NCBI GenBank assembly: GCA_016709965.1
Contig: JADJLT010000006.1
Location: forward strand, 434,001-498,000
Length of the DNA stretch: 64,000 nucleotides
Source of the DNA: Betaproteobacteria bacterium
GTDB lineage: Bacteria > Pseudomonadota > Gammaproteobacteria > Burkholderiales > Rhodocyclaceae
Direction: 5' to 3'
Below, piece by piece: positions 7,301 to 15,397 of the stretch (position 1 is its first letter; each line of letters starts with the position of its first letter). The notes under the pieces are model-generated. The model had not been told where the DNA came from, did no database searches, and saw only the letters and a list, made by a program, of their open reading frames with translations. The position numbers and the translations under genes are program-made.

Positions 7301-9771
7301 ACGCCAGGCAGGCGGCCGGAATTCCAGCTCACCGTGCCGTCGCCTTCAGCGGTGGCGATGAAGGCCAGTTTCTTGCGCTCGCTGGGTGGTTCGTCCTCGC
7401 GGCTGACCAATTGGTAGTCGATCACGGTCGCCGGCTGGCAACCGGCGACGTAGCACATCAGCGGGTCCGGTGGTGCGTCGCGCAGGCGCTGCCAAGATAT
7501 GGCCGCCTCCTTGAGCGTCGCCGCATCGGCCAGATTCCAGTCGGCGTCGGTGCTTTCCTTGATCGCCTGCCAGTGGATGAGGTCGGTAAAATCGGGGTCG
7601 CGCTGGCCAAAGGGCAGCAGTTCGAGCAGGCCGGCATAGCCGCGGACGATGTCGATGATCTCGTCGGTGTTGTGGGTGATGTCGAGCAGCGTCAGCTTGG
7701 CCTGCGTTGGATTGAACCCGGTCAGCCAGCGCACGGCCTCGTAGGAGCCGAAGTTGGGCGTGCCGAGCATCAGGAAGCGGCTGCCGGGCAGTCGCGAAAT
7801 GCGCTGCCAGAGCGCCGCACCGGCGCCCTTGTCGGCGATCATCGAACGGACGACAAGGCCGCCCATCGAATGGGCGACGAGGCGCAATGGCTGTTGCGTG
7901 CGCTCGGCCTGCTCGACCAGCGGGGCGAGCATTCTGACCAGATTGTCGGCAGCCTCGCGAATCGAGTGGCGCCAGTCGTAGGGAAAGACTTCGACATCGT
8001 GACTACGCGCCAGGAATTCGACGAGCGGGCCATAAAAATCATCGACCAGACCAACCGGTGAAACGTCCGGTTTGCCCATGCGCAGCTTGCCCAGGCCACC
8101 GGCCAGCAGCGATGCATAATTGAGCCAGACCTGACCGTCGCCCGCCTTGAGTTCGCTGCCCATGGTGCCGGGCAGGACGACGGCAATCGGCTGCGGCACG
8201 CCGTCGGAACGTTTGCGCCGGAACGTGCGGGAGATGACGGATTCACCGGCTGGCCGGGATGCGATGGGCTGGAAGCCGCCGCTCTCCTGGTCGCCACGGG
8301 TCAGCGCGGCACGCAACCAGACGATGCTCTGGCTATTGGTGAAATAGCGGAAATGATTGACCTTGCTGCCCTGGTCCTTGCGGAAACGGGCGCCGTTGGC
8401 CGTGCGCGGCAGGCCGCCGAGCATCGAGGCGGTATCGACGACGAGATCATGCTCGTTCTTGTAGAACCAGTCGGTGGCCAGCACCTTGATCGAGTTCCAC
8501 AGCGAATCGCCGGCCTCGATATCGCCGGCTATGACCGCCAGATCGGCATCGGTGACCAGTTCCGGCACGCTGTTGAGCAGGCGGGTCAGGGCTGAGCCTG
8601 GAATCATCGCCTCGACGCCGGGCAGGGTACGCGGGTCGGTGCGTTCGGCGACGATGGCCTGCATGAAATCGACGGCGCCACTGATGATGCCGTTGCCGAG
8701 CGAGGTGAAGGACAGGAAGTCGAGCACCGACAGCCAGCGGTCGAGCCGCCCGGAAGCCAGCGTCGTGCCGCGCGCCGGGCAGGCAACACGGACAAATCGG
8801 CTGACGCGGATTTTCTTTTTGCCGAGCAGCGTGACGAATTTGCCGAGCAGGTCACGGTCCGCAGCGTAGGCGGCGTTGCGTGCCGCCTCTTCGTCCGCCG
8901 ACAGCGGCGCCAGCCCCATTTGCAGGGCAATGCTACGGTCAACGGCAAAAAAGTCCTGAATTCTGGAAGTTGTCAGGACGTCAGCCAGTTGCTGGCAGCC
9001 GGACAGGCAGAGCAACTCGCCAACCAGGCCGCCGCGCGAGTGCGAGACGAGGTGAATGTCGGCGCCATCGGGCAGCCGTTCGAGCAGCGCCATGGCGTTC
9101 TGGATCGGGCTTTCCGTCAGCGTCCGGTGCTCGAAGCCGAAAATGCGGTCACCGTAGTTGGCCTGCAGGCTTTCGCGCAGCTTCTGGGCGTCAGCATTGC
9201 GCGGATCCCACAGCTTGCCATAGCTGCCGGTCGTGCTCGACGCGGTGCCGTGGATGAAGACCAGCGTCGGTCCGCTGACGGCCGGGATGGGGCCGGTGCC
9301 GGCTACGGGCGTCAGGACGAGCTGAGCGCCGCTGCTCATCTGGTGCAGCCCCGGTTTGTTGCCGCCGAGCTGTTTGTCCTCAAGGACGACGCCGAGCTTG
9401 CCGGCTGTCTTCTTGGCGATATCAATGCCGAAAAAATCGAGGACGCGAATAGCCAGCCCGGCCGCCCCACGTTCGCTGACCGTGGCCAGGCGTGGTGTCA
9501 GGCGGGTGAATTCCCAGGCACCGCCCTCGCCGCGTGGCGGTGGGTTGCCGTATTCGCGAGTCAGGTCGTCGGCCCGGCTCCACAGGACAAACCCGTTTTC
9601 GAGCGAAACACGGACGACAGTCTCCGGCTTGACTTCGATGTCCTCGCTGGCGCCATCGCGGGCGCTACCCGGGGCCAGGCTGAACAGCGGTTGTGGCTCG
9701 CCAGCTTGGCCTGCGCCCCGGCTGCCGGTAGCGACCTTGGTGCCGCGGATGCGTATCGTACGTGTGCTCAT
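4318..9771 (-). CDS. giant alpha/beta-hydrolase (x2) - CHAT peptidase - TPR protein
   Basis: 1817 residues. Hydrolase segment 1 spans about 165-450 (FIHGTASS at 172; nucleophile elbow SHSRGG, Ser245). Hydrolase segment 2 spans about 525-860 and resembles lecithin:cholesterol acyltransferases (LPGTMGSEL, FPYDWRHS, elbow AHSMGG with Ser635, LGTPNFGS). A middle region (about 890-1200) of unrecognised fold follows. The CHAT domain (about 1215-1480) has PWELL, HLAGHG (His1338) and FINCCHIG (probable nucleophile Cys1383), the clan CD dyad. A helical, TPR-like tail (1490-1817) contains GGAYKRL...YRQAFALRRESY, like the last operon gene. CHAT domains are caspase/separase-like proteases. No signal peptide or clear membrane segment was seen. 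It follows the caspase gene by 40 bases. Confidence 0.85.
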   Translation of the reverse strand: MSTRTIRIRGTKVATGSRGAGQAGEPQPLFSLAPGSARDGASEDIEVKPETVVRVSLENGFVLWSRADDLTREYGNPPPRGEGGAWEFTRLTPRLATVSERGAAGLAIRVLDFFGIDIAKKTAGKLGVVLEDKQLGGNKPGLHQMSSGAQLVLTPVAGTGPIPAVSGPTLVFIHGTASSTTGSYGKLWDPRNADAQKLRESLQANYGDRIFGFEHRTLTESPIQNAMALLERLPDGADIHLVSHSRGGLVGELLCLSGCQQLADVLTTSRIQDFFAVDRSIALQMGLAPLSADEEAARNAAYAADRDLLGKFVTLLGKKKIRVSRFVRVACPARGTTLASGRLDRWLSVLDFLSFTSLGNGIISGAVDFMQAIVAERTDPRTLPGVEAMIPGSALTRLLNSVPELVTDADLAVIAGDIEAGDSLWNSIKVLATDWFYKNEHDLVVDTASMLGGLPRTANGARFRKDQGSKVNHFRYFTNSQSIVWLRAALTRGDQESGGFQPIASRPAGESVISRTFRRKRSDGVPQPIAVVLPGTMGSELKAGDGQVWLNYASLLAGGLGKLRMGKPDVSPVGLVDDFYGPLVEFLARSHDVEVFPYDWRHSIREAADNLVRMLAPLVEQAERTQQPLRLVAHSMGGLVVRSMIADKGAGAALWQRISRLPGSRFLMLGTPNFGSYEAVRWLTGFNPTQAKLTLLDITHNTDEIIDIVRGYAGLLELLPFGQRDPDFTDLIHWQAIKESTDADWNLADAATLKEAAISWQRLRDAPPDPLMCYVAGCQPATVIDYQLVSREDEPPSERKKLAFIATAEGDGTVSWNSGRLPGVPVWYAEDTAHDALCAQPKAFPGYLDLLVKGSTTLLPATPPSRARGAGVEERFVLPTMPLADSIPGPDDMSTFGFSGGIPVDRSTAETVSTVIQVSIRHGSLAYVRHPVVVGHYQGDTIVSAEAALDGQLQGALARRLELGIYPGPLGTCATFFNDSPTAKPAGGLVVGLGQVGELTPGQLEEGMRNSLLDYALHVAKWPDQRFGDEAQPRSAAVSCLLIGTGAGGIAVRDSVEVIARAAIAANARLVDTEMNSQVVIDRLEFVEIYEDIAITAAQALRDVVCNRSLSQKLSWPDMAIASGQGGRFRLTVDETPEWWNRIEIIEDEGKDQALRFVFATDKARAEETLATGQLSLAEEFIRMACQDTNRNAEATKTLFELLLPVAVKESSLQQGNMVLLVDQRSARYPWELLENRWGIDDQPPSIKAGMIRQFKTSTYRGRPARATADSALVIGNPDLGENDDFADLPGAQDEARGVADTLAQAGFDVTDRIGEKPTAILEALHKDKWRVLHLAGHGVSNYQSARMNTPRSGMVIGLDTILTPGDIELMRWVPELVFINCCHIGKIEAHKNTDPGSLAANLAEHFINMGVKAVIAAGWAVDDRAGKAFAEAFYRRMLAGEFFGEAIRIAREEIFNLYPDVSTWGAYQCYGEPSYRLSSQGINRQRPAASYTTPHELAVDLDNLASDLRSGGHRDDFADRIESRLKRIPLAQSEAWLARADVAAALGFAWGEGGDMEKGAEQLRKAIRAERGLCSIRAIEQLANYEVRVAGMRWLADPDAAPEQREALRGTLRSDINKTINRLAAIVDEAPTSERLCLLGGAYKRLALIEGNDDSRCEALVNMAQHYRQAFALRRESYAFTNWATAALLIRQRYPQQAPDQEPLSGLAELKQDTAEMRKRLDESNRTDPGFWNDVGIADLDLVLLMADSLRPAARGGKRRPPPENPVLHAYREAFQRGASQRERSSVFEHFDFLRALYPDGAPITALLDQIKEELA

Positions 9772-9811
9772 GTCTTGTCTCCTGTCCTGCTCAGCGGGAA
9801 TTACCTTTGAA

Positions 9812-10645
9812 TCAGGTCAATGCCTTGCGCGTCTTGGCGGCACCCGTGCCAAACAGCTGCGGGGTCTGTGGATAACTGGCCGAGGGCAGGCTTTTCAGAA
9901 TGGCTTTATACCAGTCGTTGTAAGTCGCTTCCGGCTTTTGCGCCTTCAAGGCTTTCAGGGCGTAATAGGTGAAGGCGCCGTTGTAGCGGCCTTTGATCTT
10001 GGCGTCGTAGCTGTAGTTGTTCGGGCCTTCCTTGCAGCCGGCCAGCAACAGGTCGCCGACCTGCTTGTCGAGGGCGGCGTTCAGTGGCGAGCTGCCGCTA
10101 GGCGCGACGATGGTTTGCACGGTCTTGCCGGCAAAGTTCTTCGGCAGCTTGCTGGCTGGCAGCCAGTTGCCCATCGGCATGAAGCGTGGCCGGGTATCGG
10201 CATCCGGCTCTGCCTTTGCGGCGCGGGTCACAGTGCCGGAGTGGCAGCTATCGGCAATCAGCAGCAGACGTACGCCGCCTTTGCGGGCGGCGAACAAGGT
10301 TTTGATTTCATCATCAATCAGTGCGCTGCCGTTGGTTTGCAGGTCGTAGGGACAGAGCGCTTCGTCGAGGCCATCCACTTCGTCGCCATCGGTGTCCGGC
10401 TGGTAAGTGCCGTGGCCGGAATAGGTGATGATCAGGCTGTCGCCCTTGGCGCCGCTGGCAATCAGCTTTGACATGGCGTCCACCATGGCCGCCTTGGTGG
10501 CTTGGTCGTCGAGCAGCAGCGTGGTCTTGTAACCGCGTTCGGCCAGTACCGCAGCCCAGTCCTGCGCATCATTGACGCAGCCTTGAAGGTCCATGTGGGT
10601 GCCGGGATAGTTGTTGATGCCGATGCAGAGTGCTTTCTTGGCCAT
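9812..10645 (-). CDS. caspase-like cysteine peptidase (C14, metacaspase type)
   Basis: 277 residues from ATG at 10645, preceded by GGAGA at a good distance; a longer reading from 10705 adds 20 residues without family similarity or ribosome site. It begins MAKKALCIGINNYPG, the usual first strand of the C14 fold. The catalytic dyad is intact: TYSGHG (His78) and ADSCHSG (Cys134). An Asp-rich loop DTDGDEVDGLDE (83-94) follows the His, as in calcium-responsive metacaspases. No prodomain, death-fold or membrane segment is fused, so recruitment must come from partners. It sits between the first TPR gene and the CHAT gene. Confidence 0.9.
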   Translation of the reverse strand: MAKKALCIGINNYPGTHMDLQGCVNDAQDWAAVLAERGYKTTLLLDDQATKAAMVDAMSKLIASGAKGDSLIITYSGHGTYQPDTDGDEVDGLDEALCPYDLQTNGSALIDDEIKTLFAARKGGVRLLLIADSCHSGTVTRAAKAEPDADTRPRFMPMGNWLPASKLPKNFAGKTVQTIVAPSGSSPLNAALDKQVGDLLLAGCKEGPNNYSYDAKIKGRYNGAFTYYALKALKAQKPEATYNDWYKAILKSLPSASYPQTPQLFGTGAAKTRKALT

Positions 10646-10720
10646 TTTGTGTCTCCGTTTGTTTAGGTGGTGGACTAAGCGTTTCGAATGACAGATTGAA
10701 TCCAAATAATTACTTTTTGA

Positions 10721-12700
10721 TTACCAAAGCTGACGAGTATCGAGCCAGCTGACCTGGCCGGTACGTCGTTTGACCTCGCGGACCATGTGCGCCGTGCCGC
10801 CGGGTCCGTCGCCACCACCGCCATTCCACAGGCAGATGAAACGGACGCGATCCAGGCCCTGGGCCAGCGCGCTGTATAGCAGCCACAGATTGCAGCGCTC
10901 GAAAGGGTTCATCTCGCGTCCATCGCTCTCGCGGGGCAGCGGTCCGAGTTCGTCCGGCATGATGCGCGGCGGCAGGGTGAGCTTGTCACGCAGGGCCAGA
11001 TAGCGCTGGCGCCAACTTTCGCCATTACTCGACGGCAGAACCGACGCCTCGATGAAATCAGGCTCTTCCAGTGGCAGCAGCATCTGAAAGGGAACGCCGC
11101 GTGCCATGCAGGCTTCGGCAAAGAGAATGTCGCCGCCGGCCGCGCACTGAGCGATGGCCAGGTCGTTCGGCCCGGCGCCGAGCTTGTCGAGAGTTTCCGC
11201 AATGCGGGCGGCGGCGATGGCTTCCTTGTCGGGTGGAAAGCGTGGTTCGGCCCGGTCGGGGCTGTCGATCATGTGGCCGGAAAACAGAAAGACCTTGTCG
11301 GGCTGGCGCTGGCAGGCCGGTGGCCTCAATCGTTGCATGGCGCGTTCAAGCGTGGCGAGCGCCGCATTGACGTTATCGGGGCGAAAGCCCAGCTCCGCCA
11401 GCAGGCCCATCTGCTTGCAGGTCGCATCCAGCGCCAGCCAGTCATTGTCGAGGTGAGCGATGGCCTCGCGAAAAGCCTCGCCGACCGCAGCCGGGTCTTT
11501 ATCGAGTATGGCCAACGCCCCCAGATTGGCCAGCGCCCAGAAACGATTGGCTTCGTTGCGTTCACTTGAGGCCGCCCAGGCAACGCCGCCGGCCATGATT
11601 GCCGCCTCGTTGTCATAGCGCGTGTCACCGGTCAGGTCGCGATAAACGTGCATCATCATCACCGCGTTGATGCCCGGCAGGTAATGGCCGGGGCTGCGGC
11701 GAAAGGCCGTGCTGTAACTGTGGATGGTGTCGCGCAGCAAGGCATCCTCGTAGGCTGCGTCATCGCGCATCTGGGCCGGCGTGTGGCCGGGAATGCGCCA
11801 GGCATTGACCCATTCCTCCTTGTCCAGCCGAGCCAGGAGTTCCCAGGCATCGACATCATCGGCATCGATGTCGATCAGCTTCTTGTAGGTGGCGCGGGCC
11901 TCGTCGGTGCGCCCGATGTGCTGCAGGCAGACGCCGCGCTGACTGGCGGCTTCGTGATTATCCGGGGCGAAGGCAAGGGCCAGGTCGTATTGTTCCAGCG
12001 CGAAATTGAAATGTTCCATCCGGCGCAGCGCTTCGCCTGCTTTCATGTGAGCTTCAACCCGCAGCGGTGTGGCTGGGGCTTCGTCAGCCAGTACCAGGAT
12101 GTCTTCCGGGTGATTGGCGTTGCGCGCCACTTCAATGCGGGTGGCCCATTCGTCGTAACTTTCCCAGTACGCCAGCGCATTGCCGACGCGCAGGCGACAC
12201 CAATCGGGTTCTTCAAGATTGGGCAACAGGCTGTAAACCGGGCTGGTCTTGCGGCCGCGCCAGGCGTTCAGCGTGTTTCTGGCCATGGTCGCCAGATTGG
12301 CGATGTCGGTGGCCAGCATCTGCGGGTCGAGGGCGCCGTCCTTCAAATGGTAGGTCAGCTTGCGATCGGTGTAGATATCGAAAGGCTGAGCGGCGCGTGG
12401 GCCTTGAACGAGGATCACGCCACGGGCGCGCAAGGCATGGCGCACGCCCAGTTCGTACCAGACATTCGGGTTATCCAGCGTCAGGTCGGCGACCACAAGG
12501 TCGGCCATCAGGAGTTCCTGGAACATGTCGGCGCGAATATCGCCGGCGCTCCGTTCTTCATCTGCCCGCAAGACTTCCAGCCCGGCACTTTCCAGCGCCG
12601 GCCGGATGAACTCGGCGAAAACACGGTCAAAGTCGATCAGGCAACCGTCATCGCCGGGTTTGACACCGAAAGGCATGGCGACGAAGACATGCAGACTCAT
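10721..12700 (-). CDS. nucleoside deoxyribosyltransferase/TIR-like + TPR protein with C-terminal Rossmann-like domain (first gene of operon)
   Basis: 659 residues from ATG at 12700, where the conserved MSLHVFVAMPFG begins; a GTG at 12739 would add 13 unconserved residues. Residues 1-145 match the N-terminal domain of the last operon gene, including ADLVVADLTLDNPNVWYELG with putative catalytic Glu83 and PFDIY. The centre (about 165-430) is TPR-like, with YSTAF...HYLPGINAVMMMHVYRDL resembling the TRAFs-binding-type helical block. The last 200 residues (LFSGHMIDSPDR, AQCAAGGDILFAEACMARG, LPLEEPDFIEASVL) look like a second nucleotide-binding, Rossmann-type domain that I cannot assign to a named family. 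First gene of the operon; a candidate promoter lies upstream at 12832-12860. Confidence 0.75.
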   Translation of the reverse strand: MSLHVFVAMPFGVKPGDDGCLIDFDRVFAEFIRPALESAGLEVLRADEERSAGDIRADMFQELLMADLVVADLTLDNPNVWYELGVRHALRARGVILVQGPRAAQPFDIYTDRKLTYHLKDGALDPQMLATDIANLATMARNTLNAWRGRKTSPVYSLLPNLEEPDWCRLRVGNALAYWESYDEWATRIEVARNANHPEDILVLADEAPATPLRVEAHMKAGEALRRMEHFNFALEQYDLALAFAPDNHEAASQRGVCLQHIGRTDEARATYKKLIDIDADDVDAWELLARLDKEEWVNAWRIPGHTPAQMRDDAAYEDALLRDTIHSYSTAFRRSPGHYLPGINAVMMMHVYRDLTGDTRYDNEAAIMAGGVAWAASSERNEANRFWALANLGALAILDKDPAAVGEAFREAIAHLDNDWLALDATCKQMGLLAELGFRPDNVNAALATLERAMQRLRPPACQRQPDKVFLFSGHMIDSPDRAEPRFPPDKEAIAAARIAETLDKLGAGPNDLAIAQCAAGGDILFAEACMARGVPFQMLLPLEEPDFIEASVLPSSNGESWRQRYLALRDKLTLPPRIMPDELGPLPRESDGREMNPFERCNLWLLYSALAQGLDRVRFICLWNGGGGDGPGGTAHMVREVKRRTGQVSWLDTRQLW

Positions 12701-13099
12701 GGGCGGCTCTCTGTCGGCTGAAACTGCTTTTGCTGCCACCCGGAGCCAATTTTTTAGCGATGCTCTCGAGCGGAATTTATCCGGGTGCTACCAAACAAAG
12801 CGGGCCCGCGTGGGGAGCAGGCCATGAAGTTATCTTAGCCCGATGATTGTGGCATGCCAAGGGGCGTTTGGTGCTTTTGCCGTGAAGTGGCGGTTCTGGT
12901 TGGAATACCTGAGTTCGCCCTTAGCTTGGCAGGCGATAAAAAGCCGTTTGTGGTGAGCTGCATTTGAGCACTGCAAGATGGGTAACAAACTCAAAAACTC
13001 GTAAATGGTTGCTTGACGGTGCTGATTTAACGATCGACCTTGTATGCCATTAAGCCTGCTGGAAGTTTGGGCGCCAGCCGTCCTGCGCCAAAAAATTCT
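12701..13099. other. intergenic region upstream of the caspase-CHAT operon and downstream of acxR
   Basis: 399 bases without a convincing gene. Both flanking genes are on the minus strand, so this holds the end of acxR transcription and the start of the next operon. A sigma-70-like promoter for the operon is proposed at 12832-12860. No strong terminator for acxR is visible; GGCGC/GCGCC arms near 13070-13095 lack a following T run. No repeats or tRNA were seen. Confidence 0.5.
12832..12860 (-). promoter_or_regulatory. candidate sigma-70 promoter for the caspase-CHAT operon
   Basis: Read on the minus strand: TTGGCA (12860-12855, five of six matches to the -35 consensus), a 17-base spacer, then TAAGAT (12837-12832, four of six to -10). 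The 5' leader to the ATG at 12700 would be about 125 bases. A prediction from sequence only; no operator was recognised next to it. Confidence 0.4.
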
Positions 13100-15094
13100 C
13101 TACGAGGAAAACGACCCGCCTGTCGGTAAATTACGCATTGCCGCCAGTTTGACGTAGAGAGTGCTGCGTGAAATTCCCAGCGTTCGAGCTGCCATTGACA
13201 GGTTGCCCTGGGCACCCGCAATTGCAGAATTGATCGCGCCCCGCTCCATCTCCGCAAGACGCCCGGCCGCAATAGTCGGAGTTGCTGCGCCTCTGGCCAG
13301 AACCGAATCGACAATGTCGGCACTGATGTGCGGCGGTAGCAGCGTGCTGTCGATGCTATTTCCATCGCTGAGGGCAAACATGGCTTCGAAGACGTTCTGC
13401 AATTCGCGGATATTTCCCGGCCAGCGATAGCGTAGCAGGTGGTGCAGGACTTCCGGAGCAAGGCTCTTTGGCGGGCAGCCGTATTTCCGGGCCAGGCGCT
13501 GATTGAGATGACCAATGATCGCTTCGGTATCCTCCGGGCGCTCGCGCAAGGGTGGCAGATGCAAGCTGACGACGCACAGCCGGTGAAAAAGGTCTTCGCG
13601 GAAGCGGCCGGCAATGGCGTCGGCCTGCAGATCACGGTTGGTGGCGGCCACGATGCGGACCGAGACTTTTCGCTCGCGCGTATCACCGAGTCGCACAACC
13701 ACGCCATCCTGCAAAACACGCAGCAGATGCGGCTGCATGTCGAGCGGCATTTCGCCGATTTCATCGAGAAAAAGCGTGCCGCCATCGGCTTGCTCAAATT
13801 TGCCCGGCAGTCCGCCCCGACGGGCGCCGGTAAAAGCCCCGTCGCTATAGCCGAACAGTTCGCTGGCCAGCAATTCGCGGGTCAGTGCGCCGCAATTGAC
13901 AGCAATGAAAGGCCCTTCTGGTTTGCTGCTCGCCTTGTGAATCGAACGGGCGAAAATTTCTTTGCCGGCCCCCGTTTCCCCGAGCAGCAAGACCGGTAGA
14001 TCGAGCGGCGCGATCCTCCTGGCCCGAGCTTTTGCCGTTGAAATAGCCTGGCTGGTGCCGATGATCTCGGCGAAGACTTCGTCTGTTGCTTTGGCCGCTG
14101 GCGAGGGGATGCTGACCGCTGATCGCGCCGGTGTACCGATGGGAATAACCAGCAGAGTACCAAGGTCACCATCGCGCGAACGAACCGGGTGCAGCCATTC
14201 CGGACGCAACCAGAGCGGCATCTGGCGGAGACGTTCATCGGGATGGATGGCGAAATCGAGAACGGTTAGCTGACTGCCCACCTCGAAAGGCAGGCGTACG
14301 CCATACATCTCGCGGGCTTGTTGCATGCTGCCACTGGTTTTGACGATACGGCCGCGCTGGTCGAACAATACGACGCAATCGTTGCCGTAGCGGCTAAAGC
14401 CATCCATCGCATGTTCGAGCAGGCGACCATGCAATTCGGCATCGCGGCGCGCCAGGACGCCTTCGATCTGCTTGGCGGCGGAAATAACCAGTCCCAGCGT
14501 ATGGCCATGGAAGGTTTCCTTGACGCCAGAGACGTCGACGACGCCAAGCAGATTTCTGCCCAGCGGATCAAGGATGGGTGCAGCGGCGCAGGTCCAGTGC
14601 TTGACGTCGATGCAGTAGTGCTCGCTGGCGTAGATTTGCACTGGTTGATGCGTAGCAATGGTTGTACCGATGGCATTGGTGCCGATCAGATCCTCGCTCC
14701 AGCAGCCACCAGGCGCCAGGTTGATCTGCTCGCCGGCATCGCGTGCCCGTGATTCGCCATTGAGGTCAAGAATCGTCCCGCTCGGATCACTCAGCATGAT
14801 CAGCGTACCGGACTCGCGCAGGATTTCGCGCAGAGTTTCGAGCACCGGCTTGGCCGCCTCATACAAATCCTGCGAGCGGGCCCGCAACTGATGAATCTTG
14901 TCGCCGTCGGCGGTCGGCGCGCTGCCAATGGTCGGATCGACCGCTTCGGTACGACTGCGCCGCCACGAATCCAGCACGACATTGCGCACGCGGCCACCGG
15001 GCAGCGGCCTGTCCTGAAGGAAGCTTTCCCAGGAACTGGCTACGGCCGATTCGTCGCCGATACGTGGAATAAGAAGTTTGCTATGCGGGCTCAC
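13100..15094 (-). CDS. acxR: sigma-54-dependent activator of acetone carboxylase genes
   Basis: 664 residues from a GTG at 15094; no upstream in-frame ATG exists. Order: N-terminal helical segment, GAF-type sensor (about 75-215), a PAS-like stretch (225-320), an AAA+ domain with Walker A GETGAGKE (372-379), the sigma-54 contact loop GAFTGA (419-424) and Walker B TLFLDEIG (440-447), then a Fis-type helix-turn-helix (about 629-655, GNLSMAARTLGISRSTLYVKL). This is the AcoR/AcxR architecture: the GAF domain senses a small molecule and the AAA+ motor opens sigma-54 promoters. It is divergent from acxABC, whose promoter has a -24/-12 element, so acetone or a related ketone is the likely inducer (inference). 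Confidence 0.88.
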   Translation of the reverse strand: MSPHSKLLIPRIGDESAVASSWESFLQDRPLPGGRVRNVVLDSWRRSRTEAVDPTIGSAPTADGDKIHQLRARSQDLYEAAKPVLETLREILRESGTLIMLSDPSGTILDLNGESRARDAGEQINLAPGGCWSEDLIGTNAIGTTIATHQPVQIYASEHYCIDVKHWTCAAAPILDPLGRNLLGVVDVSGVKETFHGHTLGLVISAAKQIEGVLARRDAELHGRLLEHAMDGFSRYGNDCVVLFDQRGRIVKTSGSMQQAREMYGVRLPFEVGSQLTVLDFAIHPDERLRQMPLWLRPEWLHPVRSRDGDLGTLLVIPIGTPARSAVSIPSPAAKATDEVFAEIIGTSQAISTAKARARRIAPLDLPVLLLGETGAGKEIFARSIHKASSKPEGPFIAVNCGALTRELLASELFGYSDGAFTGARRGGLPGKFEQADGGTLFLDEIGEMPLDMQPHLLRVLQDGVVVRLGDTRERKVSVRIVAATNRDLQADAIAGRFREDLFHRLCVVSLHLPPLRERPEDTEAIIGHLNQRLARKYGCPPKSLAPEVLHHLLRYRWPGNIRELQNVFEAMFALSDGNSIDSTLLPPHISADIVDSVLARGAATPTIAAGRLAEMERGAINSAIAGAQGNLSMAARTLGISRSTLYVKLAAMRNLPTGGSFSS

Positions 15095-15236
15095 ATCAGG
15101 CTCATGGCAGGTTCCGGGAGATCAACTTCCAAACAATAAATTAACTTAATCGTAACCGTAGCCGACGACGCCCCGGAAGTCAATAAAAGTCCTTGTGTAT
15201 CAATGGCTTGTGCGGCGCAACAAATAACACGCCAAC

Positions 15237-15253
15237 TGTCCGGAATCCGGGCA
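15237..15253. promoter_or_regulatory. candidate AcxR upstream activator site
   Basis: TGTCCGGA-A-TCCGGGCA, an inverted repeat with seven of eight positions matching, about 145 bases upstream of the -24 element. That is the normal distance for an enhancer bound by a sigma-54 activator. Two similar half-sites (TCAGGACA and ATCGGACA) lie closer to the promoter. Assignment to AcxR is inference from position and symmetry. Confidence 0.35.
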
Positions 15254-15382
15254 CTTTGAAATTAGCGTCGTTATTCAGGACATTTTTCGCCGTTTCATCG
15301 GACAACCTTCAATTTTCTCAAGTTTTCACCAAACCCATGATTCATTGAAGAAATTTTGTGTGTTGACCGATTTCTCCCGGCC

Positions 15383-15397
15383 TGGCCCGGCCCTTGC
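15383..15397 (+). promoter_or_regulatory. sigma-54 (-24/-12) promoter of acxABC
   Basis: TGGCCCG-N4-TTGC matches the RpoN consensus TGGCACG-N4-TTGC except one base, with the required 12-base step between the GG (15384) and GC (15396). Transcription would start near 15408, giving a leader of about 40 bases. It fits the divergent sigma-54 activator gene next door. Confidence 0.8.

Noticed and set aside
2561..8061. Long plus-strand frames (about 605 and 528 codons) opposite the patatin, M15 and CHAT genes
   Set aside because: The minus-strand frames encode clear families with intact active sites; the opposing products have no domain and no ribosome site.
13027..13797. 256-codon minus-strand frame within the end of acxR
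   Set aside because: Out-of-frame shadow of the AAA+ and helix-turn-helix coding region.
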